Of a DNA stretch of 59,532 bases, positions 51,396 through 59,532 are shown in pieces. Source of the DNA: an uncultured Candidatus Pelagibacter sp. Its GTDB lineage: Bacteria > Pseudomonadota > Alphaproteobacteria > Pelagibacterales > Pelagibacteraceae. The position numbers and the translations under genes were made by a program. Each line of letters opens with the position of its first letter. Position 1 is the first letter of the stretch. The stretch covers positions 1 to 59,532 of the forward strand of contig CAJQTK010000033.1 of assembly GCA_905620495.1 (NCBI GenBank), read 5' to 3'. The notes beneath the pieces were generated by a model. That model had not been told where the DNA came from. It saw only the letters and a list, made by a program, of their open reading frames with translations, and searched no databases.

Positions 51396-52495
51396 TAATT
51401 TTTTGCTTTCTTTTTACCTAGTTCAGGAAGTGGTAAGTATGGAACTACACCAGACCCCGCACCTTTTTCAATAATTACTTTATCTATATCCGCTAAGACT
51501 TTTTCCATAGTTTCTAAATACATTCTCTCCTGAGTAACTTCTTTAGCTTTAAAGTACTCATTATATATCGAGATAAATCTGCTAGCTTCACCTTCAGCTG
51601 ACGCAACAACTTTTTGCTTGTAAGCTTCGGCTGCTTGCATAATTTTTGCAGCTTCCCCTCTAGCTCTTGGAATTACATCATTCGCGTAAGCTTCAGCTTC
51701 ATTTTTAGATCTTTCCATATCAGCTCTTGCTGCTTGGACATCTCTAAATGCATCAATTACTTGATCTGGCGGATCTGCTTTTTGTGTTTGAACTTGTGTA
51801 ATTTGAATACCACTATTGTATTCATCTAATATTGATTGAATTATTTCTTGAGTTTCAATTTCAATTTGAGCTCTACCTTCAGTTAAAATTGGCTGAATAT
51901 CACTTTTAGCAATTACCTCTCTCATTGCCGTTTCTGCTGCAGCTTTTACAGTTCCTTCAGGATCTTGAATTTGAAATAAATATTTGCTTGCGTCTTTAAT
52001 TACCCAGAATACTGAAAAATCTATATTAACGATATTCTCATCACCAGTTAGCATTAAACTTTCCTGTGGCACATCAGCAACTCCTCCACCTTGAGAAAAT
52101 CCACTATCTCTTTCAGATCTAAATCCAATATCTATTCTATTAACCTTTGTAACTTTTGGTGTTTGAACGCTCTCCACTGGAAAAGGAATATGATAATTTA
52201 ATCCTGGTTGAGTAGTTTTTACAAATTTACCAAATCTAAGAACTACACCCTGTTCATCGGGTAGCACTCTATATAGTCCACTTGCTAGCCATACAAACCC
52301 TAGAATAATTAAAATTAAACCAATTGGTTTACCTCCTGATGAACTTCCACCAGGTAAAAATTTATTTATCTTGCTTTGAATATCTCTAATAATTGCGTCA
52401 ATGTCTGGTGGTCTTGGTCCTTTTCCTGAGCCGTTTCCTCCTCCTGGAGGTTTTCCCCATGGACTTCCGTCTCTACCTTGAAAATCATCTGACAT
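51395..52495 (-). CDS. hflK: HflK, FtsH protease modulator (SPFH family)
   Basis: Likely start MSDDFQGRDG; Gly-rich N-terminus, GLYRVLPDEQGVVLRFGKF, PPDQVIDAFRDVQAARADMERSKNEAEAYANDVIPRARGEA. Confidence 0.95.
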   Translation of the reverse strand: MSDDFQGRDGSPWGKPPGGGNGSGKGPRPPDIDAIIRDIQSKINKFLPGGSSSGGKPIGLILIILGFVWLASGLYRVLPDEQGVVLRFGKFVKTTQPGLNYHIPFPVESVQTPKVTKVNRIDIGFRSERDSGFSQGGGVADVPQESLMLTGDENIVNIDFSVFWVIKDASKYLFQIQDPEGTVKAAAETAMREVIAKSDIQPILTEGRAQIEIETQEIIQSILDEYNSGIQITQVQTQKADPPDQVIDAFRDVQAARADMERSKNEAEAYANDVIPRARGEAAKIMQAAEAYKQKVVASAEGEASRFISIYNEYFKAKEVTQERMYLETMEKVLADIDKVIIEKGAGSGVVPYLPLPELGKKKAKN

Positions 52496-52546
52496 ATGAC
52501 AAAGTATATAATGTCTTTCCAATAAAAAACAAGTAATGATAAAAAT

Positions 52547-53371
52547 ATGACAGATAAAAAGCCAGAACTAAGTGACGCAATGAAAAGAAAATTAGAGCCT
52601 AAAAAGTTCACAAAAAACCCAATTTTAGGAACAAAATTTACAATAGCTGTATCAAGTGCAAAAGGTGGTGTTGGAAAGTCTACTTTTGCAACAAACCTTG
52701 CTTTAGCATTAAAACAAATTGGCTGCAAAGTTGGTTTACTTGATGCTGATATCTACGGACCTTCAATTCCAAAAATGTTTGATATTAATGAAAAACCAAA
52801 AAGTGATGGTCAAACTTTAACTCCAATTACAAAGTACGACATTCAGTGTATGTCCATCGGCTTTCTTGCTGATCAACAAACGCCTATGATTTGGCGTGGA
52901 CCTATGGTTACCAGTGCAATTAAAACTTTTACTCAAAAAGTCGGTTGGAAGGATTTAGACTTTATAATTGTTGATATGCCTCCTGGAACTGGTGATACGC
53001 AATTAACTTTTTCTCAAGAAATTAAAATGGATGGTGCGATTATAGTTTCTACTCCTCAAGAAGTTGCACTACTTGATGTAAAAAGGGGAATTAAAATGTT
53101 TGATAAACTTGGAGTTAAAATTTTAGGTCTAGTTGATAACATGAGTTACTTCACAGGTGATGATGGTAAAAAATATAAAATATTTGGTGAGGGTGGTGTT
53201 AAAAGAACTGCAGAAGAATTTGGTAAAGAATTTCTAGGAGAAATTCCATTAGATCCTGAAGTTGGAAAATGTGGGGACGAAGGAAAACCAATAGTAGAAG
53301 CTAACCCAGATCATGAAATTTCTAAAATATATTTAGACTTTGCTAAAAAGATTAAATCAACTTATCTTTAA
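52547..53371 (+). CDS. apbC: Mrp/ApbC-type P-loop ATPase (Fe-S cluster carrier)
   Basis: 274 aa; [45 protein letters not shown]. Confidence 0.95.
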   Translation: MTDKKPELSDAMKRKLEPKKFTKNPILGTKFTIAVSSAKGGVGKSTFATNLALALKQIGCKVGLLDADIYGPSIPKMFDINEKPKSDGQTLTPITKYDIQCMSIGFLADQQTPMIWRGPMVTSAIKTFTQKVGWKDLDFIIVDMPPGTGDTQLTFSQEIKMDGAIIVSTPQEVALLDVKRGIKMFDKLGVKILGLVDNMSYFTGDDGKKYKIFGEGGVKRTAEEFGKEFLGEIPLDPEVGKCGDEGKPIVEANPDHEISKIYLDFAKKIKSTYL

Positions 53372-54299
53372 GATCAAAAGCAGTCATTAATTCATTCCAT
53401 TCTCTTTTGGATAAACCAGCACTGTCAAGATTGATATCCTCACCTTTAATAAGTTTTTGGATTATAATTTTTCCTTTTGCAGAAACTTCCGTGCCTCCAA
53501 CTCTATAATCCATAAATGCATCATAAGTTATTGGAACCCATTTTTTAACAGTATCTAGCATAATATCTGCATACACTCTTATTTCGTATTGAGCATGACT
53601 ATCAGCTCTTAATCTTAAAAAATTCATTAAATTTAATAAATCAGTTTTCCAGTACCACTGAGTATAAGTGTTTAAAGTTAAATTCATTCTTGCAAGTTCT
53701 CTTGCTAAACCTTTTTTATTTTCGTCAATAACTGAACCATCAAATCTCTCATTCAACATCATCTCATAATTGTCATAAGTTTGTTCAGCATCATTTTTTA
53801 AGAGTTCTAAAACTTCTTTTGCTTGTTCACCTTCAATGACATCACCTCTACCTTGTCTGTTACTTGAGGACTGTGCTGCTAGATTTTCTGCTGATGGTAA
53901 ATAAAATTCTTTATCTAAAATAGAATACCTTGCTGAGTATTCATTAACATTTGCCGTTCTATGCCTAATCCATTGTCGTGCAATAAAAATTGGAAGTTTA
54001 ACATGATATTTAATTTCACACATTTCAAATGGGGTACTGTGCCAGTGTCTCATTAAATATTTAATTAGACCTGCATCTGTTGAAACTTGTTTGGTTCCTT
54101 TTCCATAGGATACTCTTGCTGATTGAACAATTGACGTGTCATCACCCATATAATCAACCACTCTTACAAATCCATGATCTAGTGCTGGTATCGCTTCATA
54201 CAAAATATTTTCAAGCGCAGGAGCTGTAACTCTTTTTGTTTGATTTTGTTGAGATTGTTGATCTTTAATCTCTTGTGTTTGTTCTTTAGTGAGTTTCAT
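53352..54299 (-). CDS. thyX: FAD-dependent thymidylate synthase
   Basis: 315 aa; ThyX motif [18 protein letters not shown]. Confidence 0.97.
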   Translation of the reverse strand: MKLTKEQTQEIKDQQSQQNQTKRVTAPALENILYEAIPALDHGFVRVVDYMGDDTSIVQSARVSYGKGTKQVSTDAGLIKYLMRHWHSTPFEMCEIKYHVKLPIFIARQWIRHRTANVNEYSARYSILDKEFYLPSAENLAAQSSSNRQGRGDVIEGEQAKEVLELLKNDAEQTYDNYEMMLNERFDGSVIDENKKGLARELARMNLTLNTYTQWYWKTDLLNLMNFLRLRADSHAQYEIRVYADIMLDTVKKWVPITYDAFMDYRVGGTEVSAKGKIIIQKLIKGEDINLDSAGLSKREWNELMTAFDLKDKLI

Positions 54300-54302
54300 T
54301 TT

Positions 54303-56846
54303 TTATTTTTCTAATGTTTTAATATTAATAAAGTTATTTGACAAATTACTATTATTTTTTTTTATTTCATCAAAAAAATTCCAAGCTAATACTAGTATAG
54401 CTTTATTTTTATTCTTAATTTCTTTTTTTGAAGCAATCTTAATGTTAACTCCCGGAACATATTTGCCCTGCTTAAGTTTATTATCTTCTACTATATAATC
54501 TATCTCTTTCCTTATATTAAAAAAATTTAAAGCAGTGGTTGCTTTTGCAGGTGCTCCATAGCCAACAATATTTACTCCATTTTTTTTTATTTCTTTTATA
54601 TTTTTGATTACATTTTCTCTAATCTTATAAACTTTTTTTCCAAAATCTTGATAAGTTTTAAACTTTTTAATTCCAAATTTTTCTTCTTCTTTAATCAGTT
54701 CTTTAACACTTTTTTCAATTTTTATTTTTTCATTCTTTTTAAGATAAACTCTAATTGATCCACCATGAGTATTTATTTTCTCTACTTTAAATATTTTTAC
54801 TTTAAATTGTTTAAAGAAATTTGTTAAAGATGTTAGGGACCAATAATTATAATGTTCGTGATAAATATTATCAAATGTCAGATCTTTTAAAGTGTTCATT
54901 AAATACTGAACTTCTATAATGATTGTTCCATTTTTGCTTAAAAGTTCAATCATACATTCGGCCATTTCTTTTAGGGAATCTGAATGTGCAAAAACATTTG
55001 AAGCTAAAATTAAATCAGCATTTTTTTTTATTTTTTTAATATTTTTTTTATCTAAAAAACTATTAAAAGTTTTTATCTTATTTTTGTTAGCTAATTTTGC
55101 TAAATTCATTGCTGGCTCAATACCTAGAATGTTTTTAAATCCCAATTCTTTAAATGGTTTTAATGCCACTCCATCATTACTACCAATGTCGATTATGTAA
55201 GATGTCTTGGGTTTTAATTTAAGCTCTTTTACATACTTTTTGGTGGCACTTATAAAATGCTCTCTAAAACTTTTAGATGTTGAAGATGTGTATAAATAAT
55301 TTGAAAACATTTTTTTTGGATCTACTGCCACAGATAGTTGGCAGTTATGACATGCTGGACAATAATTTAACTCTAGAGGAAATAGCTCTGTTTTTTCATT
55401 TTTCTTATTAAGTAAATTGTTAGCTAGTGGCTGATAGCCTAATGAAACTACTCTTTTTAATTTCGTATTGCCACACGATCTACATTCAAATTTATAACAC
55501 TTCATTAACATATCCCTTTCTTTCTCGTCAACAAACCAATGTCTTATGGTGTGGGAAATGCCATAGTTTTCATGATCTCTCTCTCCTCTAACTAAGTTTA
55601 AAAAAGTTGTATCTTTGGTAAAAACCATAGTATGAGCAACATTTGGTTTTATAATTGAAAGCTGTCCTTCATTAACTACTTGGGTAATTTTTGGTGAATT
55701 AGGATTTAATATATCTTGAAAAATTTCTATGATTTGACCTTTAGTGAAAAGACATTTTTGCTCTTGTTGTGGATGGTAATGATTGGCTCTAATTGTACCT
55801 TTCTTGGAGTCTATCAAGCCAATTAAGTTAATAGGCTCTGTTAACTCATGGTTGCTAATTTTTCCTCTCTCATCAATAAATTCATTATTACCATCTCTAA
55901 CATGTTCCAAATCTTTAATTAAATTTTGTTTTGACCATTTAGTGATCATTTCCTTAATACTCTCGTCAAGTGTATATAAAAATTTAAATCCTGTTTTTAG
56001 AATTTTTTCATTAGAAAGTGAGAAGCCTAAATTAGGAACTTCATCATTGGTTTCTCTTAAGGTTACTTTTGAATTGTGCTTTTTGCATATCTCTGCAACT
56101 TCTTTTACTGTGACTGTATCTTTAGTAAAATTAAAAATATCAGAAGAAATGTCATCTCTTTCTTCCATAAACTTAAAGCATCTAGCTACATCTATTAATG
56201 GCACTAGACTTTTAACCTGTTTACCTCCAGCAAATAATCTGAGTGTACCATTTTGAGAGGCCATTTTTGAAAAAAAATTAGCCATTATATCTATTCTGGC
56301 AGTGTCGGTTGAATAACCATAAACTGATCCCAATCTCAAAATAATATAATTTTTTCCAGATGCTTTTAATTGTTTTTCGTTAAAATCTTTTGATTTTCCA
56401 TACGACAATACTGGTGATGTTTTTTCATTTTCTTTAATGTCATTTTTAACCTTTTCCATTCCTTCATAAATCACATGACTAGAGGGCATTACAATCTTGC
56501 ATTTATCACTTATTGCATCTAAAATATTTTGTGTTCCCTCTTCAGCAACCATTTTTATTTTTAAATCATGCTCTTGATTACTTTCACTTTTAACCCTAGG
56601 AACATCAGTAATACCTGCTAAATGATGAACAATGTCAGCCTCCTCACAATATTTTTTTATTAGCTCTTTATCTAAAATATCACCCTGAACAAAGTTCATA
56701 TTCCAGTTTCTAATTTGATTAACTCTCTCTGAAATAAATCTGTTATCAATAACCGTTATATGATCGTTCCAACTATAACCTGAATATATTTTACACAATT
56801 CAGTTCCAATATATCCAAGACCACCAGTGATAACTATTTTTTTCAT
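54303..56846 (-). CDS. Three-module fusion: SDR nucleotide-sugar epimerase + cupin (sugar isomerase-like) + Zn-binding SAM-dependent C-methyltransferase
   Basis: 847 aa; GGLGYIGTELCKIYSG (SDR), middle IRANHYHPQQEQKCLFTKGQIIEIF cupin, then CRSCGNTKL...CPACHNCQL Zn motif, YIIDIGSNDGVALKPFKELG MTase and C-terminal NIVGYGAPAKATTALNFF. Confidence 0.88.
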   Translation of the reverse strand: MKKIVITGGLGYIGTELCKIYSGYSWNDHITVIDNRFISERVNQIRNWNMNFVQGDILDKELIKKYCEEADIVHHLAGITDVPRVKSESNQEHDLKIKMVAEEGTQNILDAISDKCKIVMPSSHVIYEGMEKVKNDIKENEKTSPVLSYGKSKDFNEKQLKASGKNYIILRLGSVYGYSTDTARIDIMANFFSKMASQNGTLRLFAGGKQVKSLVPLIDVARCFKFMEERDDISSDIFNFTKDTVTVKEVAEICKKHNSKVTLRETNDEVPNLGFSLSNEKILKTGFKFLYTLDESIKEMITKWSKQNLIKDLEHVRDGNNEFIDERGKISNHELTEPINLIGLIDSKKGTIRANHYHPQQEQKCLFTKGQIIEIFQDILNPNSPKITQVVNEGQLSIIKPNVAHTMVFTKDTTFLNLVRGERDHENYGISHTIRHWFVDEKERDMLMKCYKFECRSCGNTKLKRVVSLGYQPLANNLLNKKNEKTELFPLELNYCPACHNCQLSVAVDPKKMFSNYLYTSSTSKSFREHFISATKKYVKELKLKPKTSYIIDIGSNDGVALKPFKELGFKNILGIEPAMNLAKLANKNKIKTFNSFLDKKNIKKIKKNADLILASNVFAHSDSLKEMAECMIELLSKNGTIIIEVQYLMNTLKDLTFDNIYHEHYNYWSLTSLTNFFKQFKVKIFKVEKINTHGGSIRVYLKKNEKIKIEKSVKELIKEEEKFGIKKFKTYQDFGKKVYKIRENVIKNIKEIKKNGVNIVGYGAPAKATTALNFFNIRKEIDYIVEDNKLKQGKYVPGVNIKIASKKEIKNKNKAILVLAWNFFDEIKKNNSNLSNNFINIKTLEK

Positions 56847-56861
56847 AAATTTTTATATTTC

Positions 56862-57563
56862 TTAAAATCTCTCAACAATTATTCTATATAAAACGCTAAA
56901 TATATGGTAAAATTTTATTTTTTTTCCTTCTTCGTGAGTTCTGCCATTATAACTAATTGGAACTTCATAAAATTTTCTTCCTTTTCTTACCACCTTACAG
57001 AGTATTTCAGCGTGTTGCTCAAAGCCTCTGGTTTTAAGATCTTTTTCATTTAATAAATCTTTTTTGTAACATGCATAACATGAATAAATATCTGTAAATG
57101 TTGTGTTGTAAGTTAAATTAAAGACTAAGCTTATAAGCTTATTTCCAAATTTGTTTAAAATATTATGAGATCTTGTATATTCAGAATAATTCATTCTCGA
57201 TCCTATTATTAAATCTGGATGAAAAAGATTAATAACTTTAATAAATCTATTTAATTCTATTGGATCATACTCTAAATCTGCATCTTGAAAAAATATATAT
57301 TCACCTTTTGATACCTCTAATCCTTTTTTTACAGCATTCCCTTTGCCAAAATTAGTCCCATAGGTAATAAGCTGATTGTATAGAGTATTATTTTCTTCTA
57401 AGACCTTTAAAGTATTGTCAGTTGATCCATCATTAATGACTATAATCTCAAAAATATTCTGACTATCGACTGTTGCATGAATTCTTTTTAGGACTTCAAG
57501 TATTGATTTATCTTCATTAAATACAGGAATTATAATCGAAATTTTAATTTTTTTATCTATCAC
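56862..57563 (-). CDS. Family 2 glycosyltransferase (dolichyl-phosphate mannosyltransferase-like)
   Basis: 233 aa; ISIIIPVFNEDKSI, VINDGSTDNT, FQDADLEYDP. Confidence 0.93.
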   Translation of the reverse strand: MIDKKIKISIIIPVFNEDKSILEVLKRIHATVDSQNIFEIIVINDGSTDNTLKVLEENNTLYNQLITYGTNFGKGNAVKKGLEVSKGEYIFFQDADLEYDPIELNRFIKVINLFHPDLIIGSRMNYSEYTRSHNILNKFGNKLISLVFNLTYNTTFTDIYSCYACYKKDLLNEKDLKTRGFEQHAEILCKVVRKGRKFYEVPISYNGRTHEEGKKIKFYHIFSVLYRIIVERF

Positions 57564-57609
57564 ATTTAAATTATTTATATTTTAATAAGATTAATTCATA
57601 TATAATATT

Positions 57610-57880
57610 AGAGTTGGCTTGCCAACTACGACGATAAACGAATTTCGTAATAACCATTACGGACGTGGGGGCAGTACCCACCACCTCCACCATTTACAAC
57701 TTATGGGGGTGAAATAGGATCGACGGGTGACTAAAGGCTATTCTTTCGTTCGGGATTGTTCCACCGTAACGGGCTAAACTTTAAATGCTAACGAAAGTTA
57801 CGCTATTGCTGCATAATTAACTTAGGTTAATTATAGAAGCACGGTCTGGGGCACCGGGTAACAGAACGCCCCTTCTAAAG
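57610..57880 (+). ncRNA. ssrA: Permuted two-piece tmRNA (acceptor piece about 57610-57692, coding piece about 57705-57875)
   Basis: ...GTGGGGGCAGTACCCACCACCTCCACCA then TTTACAACTTAT then GGGGGTGAAATAGGATCGACGGGTGACTAAAGGC; tag frame GCTAACGAAAGTTACGCTATTGCTGCATAA at 57787-57816; 3' GGGGC/GCCCC hairpin. Confidence 0.92.
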
Positions 57881-57950
57881 AATTTTTTGTCGCTAGTTTT
57901 TTCAAAAATTTATTTTGGAAAATTTTGTTTTGACGTGTAGTACAGCCTTT

Positions 57951-59318
57951 ATGAAGATCAATTCAAATTTAATTTATATTTTAATCATATCTATTCTCAC
58001 TTCATTATTAGTTTATGGATATTTTTTAAATAAAAAAAGTTCAGCTTCAAAGAAAAATGAAATATCACTTATTGTTCAGCAATTAAAAACACGTAATAAT
58101 CAAATAGCAAAAATACAAAAAAAATTATTCGAAAGAGGTGAAAATATTAATAACTTAATAAATCAAAAAGAGATCCATTTTAAAGAGGTCTTTAAAAATA
58201 AAAATTTGACAGATTTCAAAGATTATTCTTTTTCAAAGTATAGAACGAATGATATTTTATTTAATGGAAATCGTGGTGCTATAGGAACAGCTTATATTGA
58301 TTTTTATGATAACGATGGAAAAATCTTAATCTCAACTTATGATGGCATTTTTGCTTTTGCAAAATTAGATAACTTAGAAAAGTTTACTAAAATTGACTCA
58401 AATATTAATACTTTAATTAAGTATGAAAAATTTTATTTTCATGAACAATATGGCATTAAAGATATTTTAGTAGATGGAGATGATCTTTACGTATCTTATA
58501 TAGGAAAAAGAAAAAATGATTGTTATGATCTTAAAATTATTACTTCTCAAATAAATGAGAACTATTTAGATTTTCAATTGTTTTATCAAACTTTAAATTG
58601 TGTTGATAAAAATAATAGTCATGGATTTTGGGCTCATCAAGGTGCTGGGGCAAGAATTTTTAAATTAGATGAAACAAACTTATTATTCTCAACGGGTGAT
58701 TTCAGGAATAGACCATTAGCACAAAATTTAAAAAGTAATTTTGGCAAAATTTTAAAAATTAATATTAAGAGTAAAAAAGCAGATGTTGTTTCATATGGTC
58801 ATAGAAATCCCCAAGGGCTATATTATAGCAAAAAATTAAATTTTATTTTGTCTACAGAACATGGGCCTAAAGGTGGTGATGAAATTAATATTAATCACAA
58901 TCCTTTATTAAAAGCAAAAAATTTTGGTTGGCCAATATCTTCATACGGTGAACATTACGCAAAACACTATTCAAAAAGTATATTAAGTGAAGCACCATTA
59001 AAAAAATCTCATAAAAAATATGGGTTTGAAGAACCTGCAAAATACTTTAATCCATCGATCGGTATCAGTGAAATAATTTCTTTTAAAGAAGACGATAGTG
59101 AATTTTTAATTGGAGCTATGGGTAATGAGATTCAAGATCAGGATTTAGGTATTCATTACATTAAACTCGATGAAGAAAGAAAAAAAATTACTAATCATAA
59201 ATATATTCCTTTAAACGAAAGAGTTAGAGATATGATAATCTCTAAGGATAAAAAAACTATAATTATTTATTTAGAAACTACAAGTGCTTTAGCAGTTTTA
59301 AAAAAATCAACCAATTAA
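57951..59318 (+). CDS. Membrane-anchored PQQ-dependent sugar dehydrogenase-like beta-propeller protein
   Basis: Likely start MKINSNLIYILIISILTSLLVYGYF; GHRNPQGLYYSKKLNFILSTEHGPKGGDEININ...NFGWP, typical of glucose/sorbosone dehydrogenase-like proteins. Confidence 0.82.
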   Translation: MKINSNLIYILIISILTSLLVYGYFLNKKSSASKKNEISLIVQQLKTRNNQIAKIQKKLFERGENINNLINQKEIHFKEVFKNKNLTDFKDYSFSKYRTNDILFNGNRGAIGTAYIDFYDNDGKILISTYDGIFAFAKLDNLEKFTKIDSNINTLIKYEKFYFHEQYGIKDILVDGDDLYVSYIGKRKNDCYDLKIITSQINENYLDFQLFYQTLNCVDKNNSHGFWAHQGAGARIFKLDETNLLFSTGDFRNRPLAQNLKSNFGKILKINIKSKKADVVSYGHRNPQGLYYSKKLNFILSTEHGPKGGDEININHNPLLKAKNFGWPISSYGEHYAKHYSKSILSEAPLKKSHKKYGFEEPAKYFNPSIGISEIISFKEDDSEFLIGAMGNEIQDQDLGIHYIKLDEERKKITNHKYIPLNERVRDMIISKDKKTIIIYLETTSALAVLKKSTN

Positions 59319-59338
59319 AGTATTGTAAGTTATTTATA

Positions 59339-59532
59339 TCAACCAAAAGTGATATTTATTTCCTTTCCTCTTTTTCTATTTTTAAAATCTAGACCTTTGA
59401 TGGGATAATTTCTGTTAGTCTTTTTATTTTTTATCTTAAATTTTCTTGGATTTATTAATGTCATTTCTATAACCTGTGGAATACCAAATTTATCTACCAT
59501 TGCATAATTATTAGCATTTATATGTATATTCT
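59339..59532 (-). CDS. Unknown protein, C-terminal part (truncated by window edge)
   Basis: Reverse complement reads ...NIHINANNYAMVDKFGIPQVIEMTLINPRKFKIKNKKTNRNYPIKGLDFKNRKRGKEINITFG*; uninterrupted to window end. Confidence 0.55.
   Translation of the reverse strand, partial: NIHINANNYAMVDKFGIPQVIEMTLINPRKFKIKNKKTNRNYPIKGLDFKNRKRGKEINITFG

Noticed and set aside
52366-52728. 120-aa minus ORF across the hflK/apbC intergenic region
   Set aside because: Mostly antisense to apbC and out of frame with hflK; both overlapped genes have clear family motifs
55783-56256. 157-aa plus-strand ORF antisense to the 847-aa fusion
   Set aside because: Ser/Leu-rich antisense shadow of the SDR/cupin part; no recognisable domain or start signal

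Overview
AT-rich, gene-dense window with the look of a SAR11 / Candidatus Pelagibacter-type alphaproteobacterium. This is inferred from base composition, gene content, a glycine-riboswitch-controlled gcv operon and a permuted two-piece tmRNA. Most of it is conserved metabolism and cell biology: gcvTHP, pxpABC, panB, proC, leuA-ilvCNB, mreBCD-mrdA-rodA, miaA, a Deg protease, hflKC, mrp and thyX. Three branched-chain/amide-type (HAAT/Liv) ABC transporters are packed into about 19 kb. One of them sits in a tightly overlapping operon that also carries a secreted alpha/beta hydrolase, AzlCD and a CsiD/GlaH-like dioxygenase. The most unusual region is about 29.4-33.9 kb. It encodes a passenger-less inverse-autotransporter (intimin/invasin-type) barrel, a separate secreted protein, a winged-helix-like regulator and a secreted hydrolase. 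It also holds an IlvC N-terminal remnant, an orphan Zn-ribbon protein, two GC-rich segments with stem potential, and a decayed second copy of the barrel. Other points of interest are a 55-aa internally deleted glyoxalase, a three-module epimerase/cupin/methyltransferase fusion, and a perfect 10-bp inverted repeat upstream of a LysE-type exporter. All calls come from reading the sequence and the supplied translations; no database search was run.
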